From assembly GCA_003536545.1 (NCBI GenBank), contig DPZW01000167.1, positions 654 through 7,013 of the forward strand: DNA of 6,360 bases, read 5' to 3'. Position numbers and translations under genes: made by a program. This stretch comes from Rhodospirillaceae bacterium (GTDB lineage Bacteria; Pseudomonadota; Alphaproteobacteria; UBA11073). The notes below the pieces were generated by a model. That model worked only from the letters and a program-made list of their open reading frames with translations, searched no databases and was not told the origin of the DNA. Below, piece by piece: positions 1 through 6,099 of the stretch; positions within the stretch are counted from its first letter, which is position 1, and each line of letters starts with the position of its first letter.

Positions 1-21
1 AGACGCGTGCTCTTCCGATCT
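1..21 (+). other. Illumina adapter remnant at contig end (not genomic)
   Basis: The first 21 bases match the 3' tail of the Illumina TruSeq Read 2 adapter at 20 of 21 positions, including the diagnostic ending GCTCTTCCGATCT. The only difference is C instead of T at position 6. Genuine coding sequence starts immediately afterwards, at 22, in the middle of a HAD-family gene. The simplest reading is an untrimmed adapter carried into the assembly at a contig end, with the mismatch a sequencing error. Any protein translated through this segment would have an artificial N-terminus. Confidence 0.93.
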
Positions 22-380
22 CGAACCCTGACCGTATTGTGGGCATAGGTGACACATTGTTCATTTGCCCCGGGACCGTTGCGGCCTATTATGAGACCCT
101 GGGCGGCGACGTCTATTATCACGGCAAACCCCATCAGGATGTTTACACACATATGCATCAATTACTTGGCAAACCTGACCCGCGTCGTATCCTGGCAATT
201 GGCGATGCCTTGGAAACAGATATTCTGGGCGGCAACCGTTTTGGCTGTGACACGCTGATGCTGACGGCAGGGATTCACACCACTGAAATTAATCCTGATA
301 ATGCACTGGCAGATGTGGCGCGCCTGTCCGGCCAATTCGATGCACACCCGACTTATATTATGGATCAGATACGGTGGTAA
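22..380 (+). CDS. HAD-superfamily class IIA hydrolase, C-terminal part (5' truncated by contig end)
   Basis: This is the C-terminal portion of a haloacid dehalogenase-type phosphohydrolase, most like the class IIA subgroup TIGR01459 found in alphaproteobacteria. The open frame runs from the adapter junction (first whole genomic codon at 24, Asn) to TAA at 378-380, so the GTG at 39 is an internal Val and not the start. Visible hallmarks are an NPD segment right at the edge, a CPGTVAAYYE segment corresponding to the CAGALA-type loop of the family, the HGKP segment with the motif III lysine, and motif IV GDALETDILGG with the metal-binding acidic residues. Motifs I and II, including the nucleophilic aspartate, would lie upstream and are missing. 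The substrate cannot be told; relatives act on small phosphorylated sugars or nucleotides. The M48 protease gene starts 5 bp after the stop, suggesting co-transcription. Confidence 0.85.
373..377 (+). promoter_or_regulatory. Probable ribosome binding site of the M48 protease gene
   Basis: GGTGG lies 8 nt before the ATG at 386, inside the last codons of the HAD gene. It is an imperfect Shine-Dalgarno sequence, but it supports ATG 386 over GTG 374, whose upstream region has no comparable purine run. Confidence 0.45.
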
Positions 381-385
381 CAGCC

Positions 386-1717
386 ATGCGTGTACTTCGC
401 ATTATTCTTGCGGTAATTATTTTTTCTTTTTCTTCTGTACCCGCATTCGCGGCTGAGCGTGTCCTGCGCGACACTGAAACTGAGAACTTTCTTCATGAGA
501 AATCTGAGCCCATTTTTCGAGCAGCCGGCCTGACACCGAGCAATATCCAGTTTATTCTGATTGAAGATGACACCATGAATGCCTTTGTGGCCGGCGGGCA
601 GAATATTTTTCTCTATAGCGGACTGATTTTGCGCACAGAAAACCTGGCAGAATTATTGGGCGTGATCGCCCACGAAACAGGCCATATTGCCGGTGGTCAT
701 TTGCTGCGCATGGAGGGCATTATTGAATCCGCGTCGCGAGAAAGCATCCTGCTCACACTGCTGGGCATTGCTGCCGCCGCACTTTCCGGCAATGGACAGG
801 TGGGGGCAGCCACTGCCCTGATCGGCAACCAAACCACGCTAAGCCGTGTGCTTGCCCATAGCCGATCTAGCGAGGACAGTGCGGATCAAGCCGCCATCAA
901 ATATCTGATACAGGCAAAATTACCCGCGCACGGCCTTACCAGCTTTATGGGAAAATTGATTGATGAAGAATTATTACCGGCATCACGCCAGGACGAATAT
1001 ATTCAAACACACCCCCTCACGCGGGACCGTTTTGAAAGCCTGATGCGCGGCACAAAAAATCTGCCCGAAATTGCAACGCCAGCGGCAGATGCCGAAGCAT
1101 ACGAACGTATCAAGGCAAAACTGCAAGGTTATATCAAACCGCGCCAAATGGTGCGCGACCGCAAAGGGGATGATATCCCTTCGCGCTATGGGCGTGCAGT
1201 TGCCTATTACCGTCTGAATGATATGGCCGGCGCATTAAAAATTCTGGATAGCCTGCAAAAAGACGAACCTGATAATCCGTATTTTTATGAATTGCGCGCA
1301 CAGATTTTATATGAACGCGGAAAAATTTCTGAAGCCGTCACTTATTATCAAAAAGCCCATGCAGCCCTGCCTAATGCCCCGCTAATCACACTCAGCTATG
1401 GCCAGGCCTTGCTTGCCAATAACGATTTAAAAGCCGCAATTTCTATCCTGCAGCGGGCCGTTACACAGGAAACAGATAGCGCAGGCGCGCATCGCTCGCT
1501 TGGCATTGCTTATGGCCGCATCGGAGAGACAGATCTGGCGCAACTGGAACTGGCTGAAACCGCCTTGCTGACCCTTGATTACAAAGCGGCAGAATATCAT
1601 GCCAAGGCAGCCAAATTTCCTGCCGGAAACCCTAATGCCTTACGTGCGGCTGATATTCTCGCGCTGGCCAGGCAAAAGATCGAAGAGAAAAAGAAGGATA
1701 AGACCTCTCGACAATAA
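386..1717 (+). CDS. Periplasmic M48 zinc metalloprotease with TPR domain (BepA-like)
   Basis: This is a 443-residue exported metalloprotease of the M48 family with the architecture of E. coli BepA/YfgC, which degrades or helps mature outer-membrane beta-barrel proteins. Counting from the ATG at 386: a Sec signal peptide covers residues 1 to about 22, with likely cleavage after AFA. The zinc site HETGH is at 96-100, the third ligand is Glu163 in SSEDSADQAA, and His209 in THPLTRDR matches the regulatory 'His-switch' position. From about 267 to 410 there are repeated helical hairpins of TPR type. The C-terminus is lysine-rich. I chose ATG 386 over the in-frame GTG at 374 because it gives a clean signal peptide and has GGTGG 8 nt upstream. 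The stop overlaps an ATG (TAATG), but the next gene probably starts at 1762. Its DsbA-like neighbour fits a role in envelope protein quality control. Calling it true BepA rather than another M48-TPR relative is inference. Confidence 0.9.
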   Translation: MRVLRIILAVIIFSFSSVPAFAAERVLRDTETENFLHEKSEPIFRAAGLTPSNIQFILIEDDTMNAFVAGGQNIFLYSGLILRTENLAELLGVIAHETGHIAGGHLLRMEGIIESASRESILLTLLGIAAAALSGNGQVGAATALIGNQTTLSRVLAHSRSSEDSADQAAIKYLIQAKLPAHGLTSFMGKLIDEELLPASRQDEYIQTHPLTRDRFESLMRGTKNLPEIATPAADAEAYERIKAKLQGYIKPRQMVRDRKGDDIPSRYGRAVAYYRLNDMAGALKILDSLQKDEPDNPYFYELRAQILYERGKISEAVTYYQKAHAALPNAPLITLSYGQALLANNDLKAAISILQRAVTQETDSAGAHRSLGIAYGRIGETDLAQLELAETALLTLDYKAAEYHAKAAKFPAGNPNALRAADILALARQKIEEKKKDKTSRQ

Positions 1718-1750
1718 TGGGGGGCTGCGGCATCATGCTTCAAACCATAC

Positions 1751-1755
1751 GGGAG
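1751..1755 (+). promoter_or_regulatory. Ribosome binding site deciding the dsbA-like start
   Basis: GGGAG with a 6-nt spacer to ATG 1762. The alternative in-frame ATGs at 1717 and 1735 lack a comparable site, and starting there would add up to 15 residues ahead of the membrane segment. Confidence 0.75.
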
Positions 1756-1761
1756 CAAAAA

Positions 1762-2664
1762 ATGCAGAATAAATCGTTATTAATGAGTCTTTTGGCAGGC
1801 ATCCTGGGTGCCGTCATTGTCCTGGGCGCACAAAGCCTGATGAAACCCGCACCAACTGAAGGCACCACCGATGTGGCTGATGAATTCGGCAGCAATGTCC
1901 GCGAGTTCCTGGTCGCTAATCCCGAAGTGATTATTGAGGCTTTGCAAAAGCATCAGGAAAACCAGCAACAGGCGCAACTGGATGCCGCATCTGAGGTTAT
2001 CAAGGCACAAGCCGCAGCGATCTTTACCAATCCTGCCAGCCCGGTAATGGGCAACCCCAACGGCAGTGCTACTGTGGTTGAATTCTTTGATTACAATTGT
2101 GGTTATTGCCGCCGCGCAGCCCCTGATGTGGAAAAATTAAAAGCCGAAGATGCAAACCTGCGCGTTGTGCACAAACATCTGCCTATTCTGGGGCCAGAAT
2201 CTTTGGAAGCAACCAAGGTTGCCCTGGCCGCGCGCATGCAGGATCCAACAATCTATGAAAAATTGCACCATGCTTTTATGAAACATGAAGGTAAATTAGA
2301 CAGCACAACAATTGAAACCCTTGCCCGCGAGTCCGGTGCGAATTGGGAAAAGATCCTGGTGGATAAAGAATCTGATGCCATCAAGGATGAAGTTAAAGCC
2401 AATTACGACATTGCTCAGAAATTGGGTCTGACTGGCACACCAGGCTTTATTGTCGGCACACAATTCCTACCCGGCGCGCAGCCACTAGAAGCCCTGAAGG
2501 CAGCAATTGTAACGGCGCGCACACCGCCAGCTGGATCTGAACCTGCAGCAGAAAACACAACTGCAGATGCACCTGCGGTTGCACCGGAATCAACTGCGGT
2601 TGTACCGGAAGCTGCACCAGAAGCTGCTACGCCTGAGACGCCACCGGCTGCACCTGCAGAATAA
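1762..2664 (+). CDS. DsbA-family thiol:disulfide oxidoreductase, membrane-anchored, with Pro/Ala/Glu-rich tail
   Basis: This is a 300-residue envelope thioredoxin-fold protein of the DsbA/Com1-like type, which forms or isomerises disulfide bonds in exported proteins. Counting from ATG 1762: hydrophobic segment 5-26 acts as a signal anchor or signal peptide; a charged, glutamine-rich helical region at about 40-85 resembles the N-terminal helix of Com1-type DsbA proteins. The active site CGYC is at 113-116 after VVEFFDYN, and the cis-proline loop TGTPGF has Pro227. From about 254 to the end the protein is a low-complexity tail rich in Pro, Ala, Glu and Thr. ATG 1762 is preferred to in-frame ATGs at 1717 and 1735 because GGGAG sits 6 nt upstream and it places the hydrophobic segment at the N-terminus. 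The gene follows the M48 protease by 44 bp and is probably in the same operon. Whether it acts as oxidase or isomerase cannot be told from sequence; no DsbB or DsbD partner is in view. Confidence 0.9.
   Translation: MQNKSLLMSLLAGILGAVIVLGAQSLMKPAPTEGTTDVADEFGSNVREFLVANPEVIIEALQKHQENQQQAQLDAASEVIKAQAAAIFTNPASPVMGNPNGSATVVEFFDYNCGYCRRAAPDVEKLKAEDANLRVVHKHLPILGPESLEATKVALAARMQDPTIYEKLHHAFMKHEGKLDSTTIETLARESGANWEKILVDKESDAIKDEVKANYDIAQKLGLTGTPGFIVGTQFLPGAQPLEALKAAIVTARTPPAGSEPAAENTTADAPAVAPESTAVVPEAAPEAATPETPPAAPAE
2555..2655 (+). repeat. Degenerate in-frame repeats coding for the Pro/Ala/Glu-rich tail
   Basis: Within the end of the dsbA-like gene the DNA repeats in codon steps. The clearest pair is CTGCGGTTGCACCGGAA at 2573-2589 and the same with one change (T for C) at 2594-2610, a 21-bp or 7-codon period. 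Further GCACCNGAA-type units flank it. It codes for AVAPE/AVVPE-like blocks, giving a flexible tail. Such a tract can change length by slippage, so strain variation would be expected. This is coding low complexity, not a mobile or CRISPR repeat. Confidence 0.6.
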
Positions 2665-2687
2665 GGTTAATCTAATTGAAAATAAAA

Positions 2688-2714
2688 AGCGGCGTAGCGA
2701 TAAGTTACGCCGCT
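2688..2714. terminator. Bidirectional intrinsic terminator between dsbA-like gene and accA
   Basis: A hairpin forms between AGCGGCGTA (2688-2696) and TACGCCGCT (2706-2714): nine perfect pairs, continued by a G-T wobble and a C-G pair, closing on the 5-nt loop GATAA. On the minus strand it is followed by a U-rich run (complement of the A-rich 2680-2687), a good terminator for accA. On the plus strand it is followed by AATTTT, a weaker tract for the dsbA-like operon. The right arm overlaps the accA stop codon and its last codons, so coding and termination signals share the same bases. Confidence 0.85.
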
Positions 2715-3658
2715 AATTTTCTGCCCATCGCCAGGAATTTATCGGCGCGTTCACGCCGCAGCACATCGGGTGATTTATTCTTCAATTCATCCAGAGCTTT
2801 GTTAATTGCATCGCCCGTGGATTTGATAGCCGCCTGCTGATTGCGGTGTGCGCCGCCTAAGGGCTCCTGGATAATTTTATCAATTACGCCAAAACCCTGC
2901 AAATCCTGCGCGGTCAGGCGAAGCGCAGTTGCGGCATCTTCCGCGTGGCCCGCACTGCGCCATAAAATAGATGCACAGCCTTCAGGTGAAATCACGGAAT
3001 AAACCGAATGTTCCAGCATCAAGACGCGGTCAGCCACGGCTATGGCAATAGCACCGCCTGATCCCCCTTCACCGATAATTGTGGAGACAAAGGGCACACC
3101 AATGCGCAAACAGGTCTCAATGGATTTGGCAATCGCCTCAGCTTGCCCGCGTTCCTCGGCATCAATGCCGGGGAATGCCCCAGCAGTATCCACGAACGTC
3201 ACCACGGGTAAATGAAAATGGTCAGCCAGCCACATCAGACGCTGTGCCTTGCGATAGCCTTCGGGCTTGGCCATGCCGAAATTATGCTTCACGCGCGTCT
3301 CGGTATCCTTGCCCTTCTCCTGGCCGATGACCACGATAGACTGGCCATTCATGCGCGCAAGCCCGCCCATGATGGCCGGATCATCAGCGAAGGAACGATC
3401 CCCCGCCAGCGGCGTAAAATCTTCACACAGCGCATTGATATAATCACTGGCATGTGGGCGAAGTGGATGGCGTGCCACCTGTACTTTTTGTGCAGGCGTC
3501 AGATGCGAATAGATCTGCATCAACATCCGGTTGACTTTGGTCTGCAGACGCGAAACCTCGTCCGCAATATTCGTCTGCCCACCGGAAACCAGATGCCGCA
3601 AATCGGCAATCCGCCCCTCAAGATCCGTTACCTGTGTCTCAAAATCTAAAAAAGCCAT
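2705..3658 (-). CDS. accA: Acetyl-CoA carboxylase, carboxyltransferase subunit alpha
   Basis: AccA pairs with AccD to form the carboxyltransferase of acetyl-CoA carboxylase, transferring the carboxyl group from biotin-BCCP to acetyl-CoA to make malonyl-CoA, the first committed step of fatty acid synthesis in the cytoplasm. The protein is 317 residues, close to the usual length of about 319. It opens with FLDFE followed by a helical region (about 10-60). The crotonase-like core shows DTAGAFPG (157-164), GEGGSGGA (197-204, an oxyanion-hole glycine-rich loop) and SPEGCASILW (224-233). ATG 3658 was chosen because it starts the family-typical N-terminus and has AGGAG 5 nt upstream; the in-frame extension to 3709 adds 17 unconserved residues. 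It lies 63 bp downstream of xerD on the same strand; accD is not in this window. The stop lies within the terminator hairpin. Confidence 0.97.
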   Translation of the reverse strand: MAFLDFETQVTDLEGRIADLRHLVSGGQTNIADEVSRLQTKVNRMLMQIYSHLTPAQKVQVARHPLRPHASDYINALCEDFTPLAGDRSFADDPAIMGGLARMNGQSIVVIGQEKGKDTETRVKHNFGMAKPEGYRKAQRLMWLADHFHLPVVTFVDTAGAFPGIDAEERGQAEAIAKSIETCLRIGVPFVSTIIGEGGSGGAIAIAVADRVLMLEHSVYSVISPEGCASILWRSAGHAEDAATALRLTAQDLQGFGVIDKIIQEPLGGAHRNQQAAIKSTGDAINKALDELKNKSPDVLRRERADKFLAMGRKLAA

Positions 3659-3663
3659 TCTTA

Positions 3664-3668
3664 CTCCT
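3664..3668 (-). promoter_or_regulatory. Ribosome binding site of accA
   Basis: AGGAG on the minus strand with a 5-nt spacer (TAAGA) to ATG 3658. A strong site which fixes the accA start and argues against the longer reading frame from 3709. Confidence 0.85.
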
Positions 3669-3680
3669 GATGAAGGGCTG

Positions 3681-3709
3681 AAATTAAGGATTTTCTGCCC
3701 TGCTGTCAC
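3681..3709 (-). promoter_or_regulatory. Possible sigma-70-type promoter ahead of accA
   Basis: In the 63-bp gap between xerD and accA, GTGACA (3704-3709, 5 of 6 to the -35 consensus) is followed after 17 bp by TAATTT (3681-3686, only 3 of 6 to the -10 consensus). It could give accA its own transcription in addition to read-through from xerD. The -10 is poor, so this is tentative. Confidence 0.25.
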
Positions 3710-3721
3710 GCTTATTTTTGG

Positions 3722-4615
3722 TCATTTTTTGCCTAAAGGATGATGTTTTTCAACGGTTTCCCGCAATCTTTTTGCTGTTACATGGGTATAAATCTGGGTC
3801 GTGGAAATATCGGCGTGACCCAATAATTGCTGCACCGACCGCAAATCCGCGCCGCCTTCCAGCATATGGGTCGCAAAAGCATGGCGCAGCACATGCGGGG
3901 TCAGGCGTTCGGGGTCGATATTAGCCGATATCGCGAGAGCTTTGATTTCCTGATGCAGCCGCTGGCGTGTGTAATGACCATCCGCCCCGCGCGACGGAAA
4001 TAAATATTTTTTAGCCTTGGCCGGCACGCCAGCCAGAAATTCTTCACGCACGGACAGGTAATCCGCAAATGCCTGCATCGCTGGTGGGGTGAGCGGTACC
4101 AGGCGTTCTTTGTCCCCCTTGCCGCGTACAACCAAAGATTTTTGATTTTTTTGATAAGCGACGAGTGGCATGGTCACCACTTCGCTGGCACGCAAACCTG
4201 CGCCATACAGCAATTCACATAATAATTGCAAGCGAAGACCGGATGCATTTTTACGCTCCACCCCAATGACATTCAATAATCTCTCTGCTTCATCTTCAGT
4301 AATGGTTTTAGGTAATCGCTGGGCACGCTGTGGGCGTTCGAGGTGCAATGTGGGATCGCTCTCGCGCAGACCTTCGGACATCAAAAAACGATAATATTGC
4401 CGCAGTGCAGAAAGACGCCGCGCTATCGTTGTCGCCGCACGTTTCTGCCGCCGCAAGCGCGAGAGATAGCGTGAGAGATCATCCGAAGATGCCTGCTGCA
4501 AATCCGATTTAACAAATTCAGATGCCGCTGTCAGATCACGCCGATAGGCATCCAGCGTATTGACCGAAGCCCCGCGCTCCGCCACCAGCATATCCAGAAA
4601 CAAATCAACTGACAT
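3722..4615 (-). CDS. xerD: Site-specific tyrosine recombinase XerD
   Basis: XerD acts with XerC at the chromosomal dif site, where FtsK activates it, to resolve chromosome dimers before division. The protein is 297 residues (E. coli 298). Residues 1 to about 90 are the SAM-like core-binding domain (RGASVNTLDAYRRDL). The catalytic domain carries the full tyrosine recombinase set: Arg142 in GLRASE, Lys166 in RGKGDKER, His241 and Arg244 in HVLRH, His267 in LLGHADI and nucleophile Tyr276 in IYTHV. ATG 4615 gives the usual family N-terminus; the frame is open back to 4726, but that extension is cysteine-rich, unlike XerD, and runs into the opposing gene. No strong Shine-Dalgarno precedes the chosen ATG. 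The housekeeping neighbours (accA 63 bp downstream) and full similarity to XerD favour the chromosomal recombinase over a phage or integron integrase. Confidence 0.94.
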   Translation of the reverse strand: MSVDLFLDMLVAERGASVNTLDAYRRDLTAASEFVKSDLQQASSDDLSRYLSRLRRQKRAATTIARRLSALRQYYRFLMSEGLRESDPTLHLERPQRAQRLPKTITEDEAERLLNVIGVERKNASGLRLQLLCELLYGAGLRASEVVTMPLVAYQKNQKSLVVRGKGDKERLVPLTPPAMQAFADYLSVREEFLAGVPAKAKKYLFPSRGADGHYTRQRLHQEIKALAISANIDPERLTPHVLRHAFATHMLEGGADLRSVQQLLGHADISTTQIYTHVTAKRLRETVEKHHPLGKK

Positions 4616-4666
4616 TTGGCAAATATCGCAATTGCAGTAGCAACCCACAAGGATTATCATTCCCCC
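4616..4666. promoter_or_regulatory. 51-bp divergent intergenic region between xerD and the small membrane protein gene
   Basis: Promoters for both directions must lie here or reach into the genes. On the plus strand TTGCAG (4632-4637), a 17-bp spacer and TATCAT (4655-4660, 5 of 6 to the -10 consensus) would place the transcript start at about 4667, the proposed ATG, implying a leaderless mRNA. On the minus strand TTGTGG and GATATT, also 17 bp apart, are a weaker pair that would likewise start close to the xerD ATG. An alternative for the plus gene is AAGGA at 4649-4653 as ribosome binding site, 13 nt from the ATG. None of this is firm. Confidence 0.25.
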
Positions 4667-4990
4667 ATGAGCCGCGCCCAGGAACAATTTAACCGGATGA
4701 ATGAACGCCTGACAGCGCGCCCGCAAATCAGTGCCAAACTTGCCCCATTTCTGGTGTTATTTGAAATGCTGTGGCTGGGTGTGATTTTCTCGCTGATCAT
4801 CGCAGGTCTGCTGACTGGCCTTTTCGCCTTCATCCTATTGGTCGGCGGGTTGGTGGTGCCGTTTCTGTTAATCAGATACTTCAAACGCAAGTTTGATCGC
4901 GCTGCTGCGCACCCCGCCCCGGCATCTGAACAAATCATTGATCACGACCAAATTAAAACCGATAAAGATGGCTCACCGTTTATTGATTAA
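4667..4990 (+). CDS. Small membrane protein of unknown function
   Basis: I do not recognise a family for this 107-residue protein. It has a basic, polar N-terminus (1-24), then an almost unbroken hydrophobic stretch at about 25-69 that probably forms two transmembrane helices with a tight turn near 46-50. A strongly basic segment follows (RYFKRKFDR, 70-78), then a polar, acidic tail ending PFID. The positive-inside rule would put both ends in the cytoplasm. ATG 4667 is chosen as the first ATG; TTG 4616 would run back to the xerD start, and ATG 4697 is possible. The gene is head-to-head with xerD (51 bp) and its TAA overlaps the xth stop by 4 nt on the opposite strand. Reality as a gene is supported by the membrane-protein composition and snug fit between neighbours; the reverse frame here has no such features. 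Confidence 0.7.
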   Translation: MSRAQEQFNRMNERLTARPQISAKLAPFLVLFEMLWLGVIFSLIIAGLLTGLFAFILLVGGLVVPFLLIRYFKRKFDRAAAHPAPASEQIIDHDQIKTDKDGSPFID

Positions 4991-5772
4991 TCTTTAAAAT
5001 CCACAATCACCGGCACATGGTCAGACGGCGGTTTCCAATGACGCATCGTGCGGGGTGTGATGCAGGCCCTCAACCGGTCTTTTAATTCCGGCGTCACCCA
5101 GATGTGGTCCAGTCGCCGGCCCCGATCAGCCGCATCCCAATCGGCGGCGCGGTAACTCCACCAACTATAAAGTTTTTCATCATGCGGCGTGAATTCCCGC
5201 GCGACATCGATCCAGCCCACCGATTTTTGCATGGCGGAAAAGCGGGATATTTCTTCGGGTGTATGCGAGACCACGCGCTGCATTTTCTTACTGTCCCACA
5301 CATCATGCTCCAGCGGCGCGATATTCAGATCACCGACTAGAATTTTTTTGCCCTTGGGCTGCAATGGCCACCATGCAGTCATCTCATCCACGAAATCCAG
5401 TTTATGCTGGAATTTGGGATTAATTTTAACGTCTGCTTCATAACCGCCTGCAGGGATATATAAATTATGCAAGACCGTGCCGTCCGGCAAACGCACGGAA
5501 ATATGCCGGCAATCTGCCTTGCCGCAGCGATCATATTTTTGAAAATCGGTGAGCGGCAGCCGCGATAAGATTGCCACGCCATTATAGGATTTCTGGCCCC
5601 AGATCACGCGGTGATCGTAACCCATGGCCGCCATATCATCATGCGGAAAAAATTCATCCGCCGTTTTGGTTTCCTGCAGGCAAATCACATCCGGCGCGAA
5701 TTCCGCCACCATCTGCTGCAGCAGCGGCACACGCAAACGGACTGAATTGATATTCCAGGTAGCAAGACGCAA
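4987..5772 (-). CDS. xth: Exodeoxyribonuclease III (AP endonuclease)
   Basis: ExoIII-type enzymes cut 5' to abasic sites and degrade 3' ends of duplex DNA during base excision repair. The 261-residue protein (E. coli XthA is 268) shows the whole exonuclease-endonuclease-phosphatase active site: Asn7 in WNINSVR, metal ligand Glu34 in LQETK, Tyr105 in LYIPAGG, Asp148 and Asn150 in VGDLNIAP, Asp222 in RRLDHIW, and Asp251/His252 in SDHVPV. The start is TTG at 5772, placed exactly where family members begin (M-R/K-L/I-A-T-W-N-I-N-S). It directly follows the ybaB TAA in the same frame, so initiation is probably coupled to ybaB termination; a GGGA 9 nt upstream may help. The 3' end overlaps the opposing membrane protein gene by 4 nt. 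Confidence 0.95.
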   Translation of the reverse strand: MRLATWNINSVRLRVPLLQQMVAEFAPDVICLQETKTADEFFPHDDMAAMGYDHRVIWGQKSYNGVAILSRLPLTDFQKYDRCGKADCRHISVRLPDGTVLHNLYIPAGGYEADVKINPKFQHKLDFVDEMTAWWPLQPKGKKILVGDLNIAPLEHDVWDSKKMQRVVSHTPEEISRFSAMQKSVGWIDVAREFTPHDEKLYSWWSYRAADWDAADRGRRLDHIWVTPELKDRLRACITPRTMRHWKPPSDHVPVIVDFKD

Positions 5773-6099
5773 TTACATTTGTCCCGGCAGCTTCATCCCT
5801 GGCGGCAAATTCATGCCTTCCATCATCTTATTGGTTTCAGATGCAATGGTTTCATCCGCGCGGTCTTTCGCATCGGCATGCGCCGCGATGATCAGATCTT
5901 CCAGCGTTTCTTTTTCTTCCACTTTCAGCAGTGCGGGATTAATATCCAGCTTCATCATCACGCCGCCAGCAGTAAGCGTGATTTTAACAAGACCGCCACC
6001 GGCTTGCCCTTCAATTTCAGTCTCGGCCAGCTGCGCCTGCAAAGATTGCATCTTTACCTGCATTTCCTGTGCCTGTTTCATCATTTGCTGGATGTTCAT
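5773..6099 (-). CDS. ybaB: YbaB/EbfC family nucleoid-associated protein
   Basis: YbaB/EbfC proteins are small dimeric DNA-binding proteins that associate with the nucleoid; the gene typically sits beside dnaX and recR. This 108-residue protein begins with the family's methionine/glutamine-rich amphipathic helix (NIQQMMKQAQEMQ, about 1-30), continues with the beta-sheet core (GGGLVKITLTAGG to about LDINP, 39-55), then a long acidic/alkaline helix with LEDLIIAAHADAKDRA, and ends in a Met/Pro-rich tail (MNLPPGMKLPGQM). The ATG overlaps the dnaX stop as ATGA, and AGGAG lies 7 nt upstream, within dnaX. The stop is immediately followed by the xth start codon. Length and sequence pattern are normal for the family. 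Confidence 0.95.
   Translation of the reverse strand: MNIQQMMKQAQEMQVKMQSLQAQLAETEIEGQAGGGLVKITLTAGGVMMKLDINPALLKVEEKETLEDLIIAAHADAKDRADETIASETNKMMEGMNLPPGMKLPGQM

Noticed and set aside
374..385. GTG start for the M48 protease, overlapping the HAD stop
   Set aside because: ATG 386 gives a standard signal peptide and has a better-placed GGTGG site; the GTG adds only four residues.
1717..1761. ATG at 1717 (TAATG overlap with the protease stop) as start of the dsbA-like gene
   Set aside because: It adds 15 residues before the membrane segment, whereas ATG 1762 has a strong GGGAG site at the right distance. Start at 1717 remains possible but less likely.
3212..3649. Plus-strand open frame of 145 codons opposite accA
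   Set aside because: It is antisense to the conserved core of accA, has no recognisable motif, and its composition is that of a shadow frame.
3722..4615. Tyrosine recombinase as marker of a prophage or integrative element
   Set aside because: Its length and motif spacing match XerD, its neighbours are housekeeping genes, and I saw no att-like repeats, tRNA target or phage genes.
4616..4726. N-terminal extension of xerD back to 4726
   Set aside because: The 37 extra residues are cysteine-rich, unlike XerD proteins, and overlap the divergent membrane protein gene; ATG 4615 gives the normal length.
4657..4938. Minus-strand open frame of 93 codons opposite the small membrane protein
   Set aside because: Its translation shows no coherent features, while the plus frame has a clear membrane-protein pattern.
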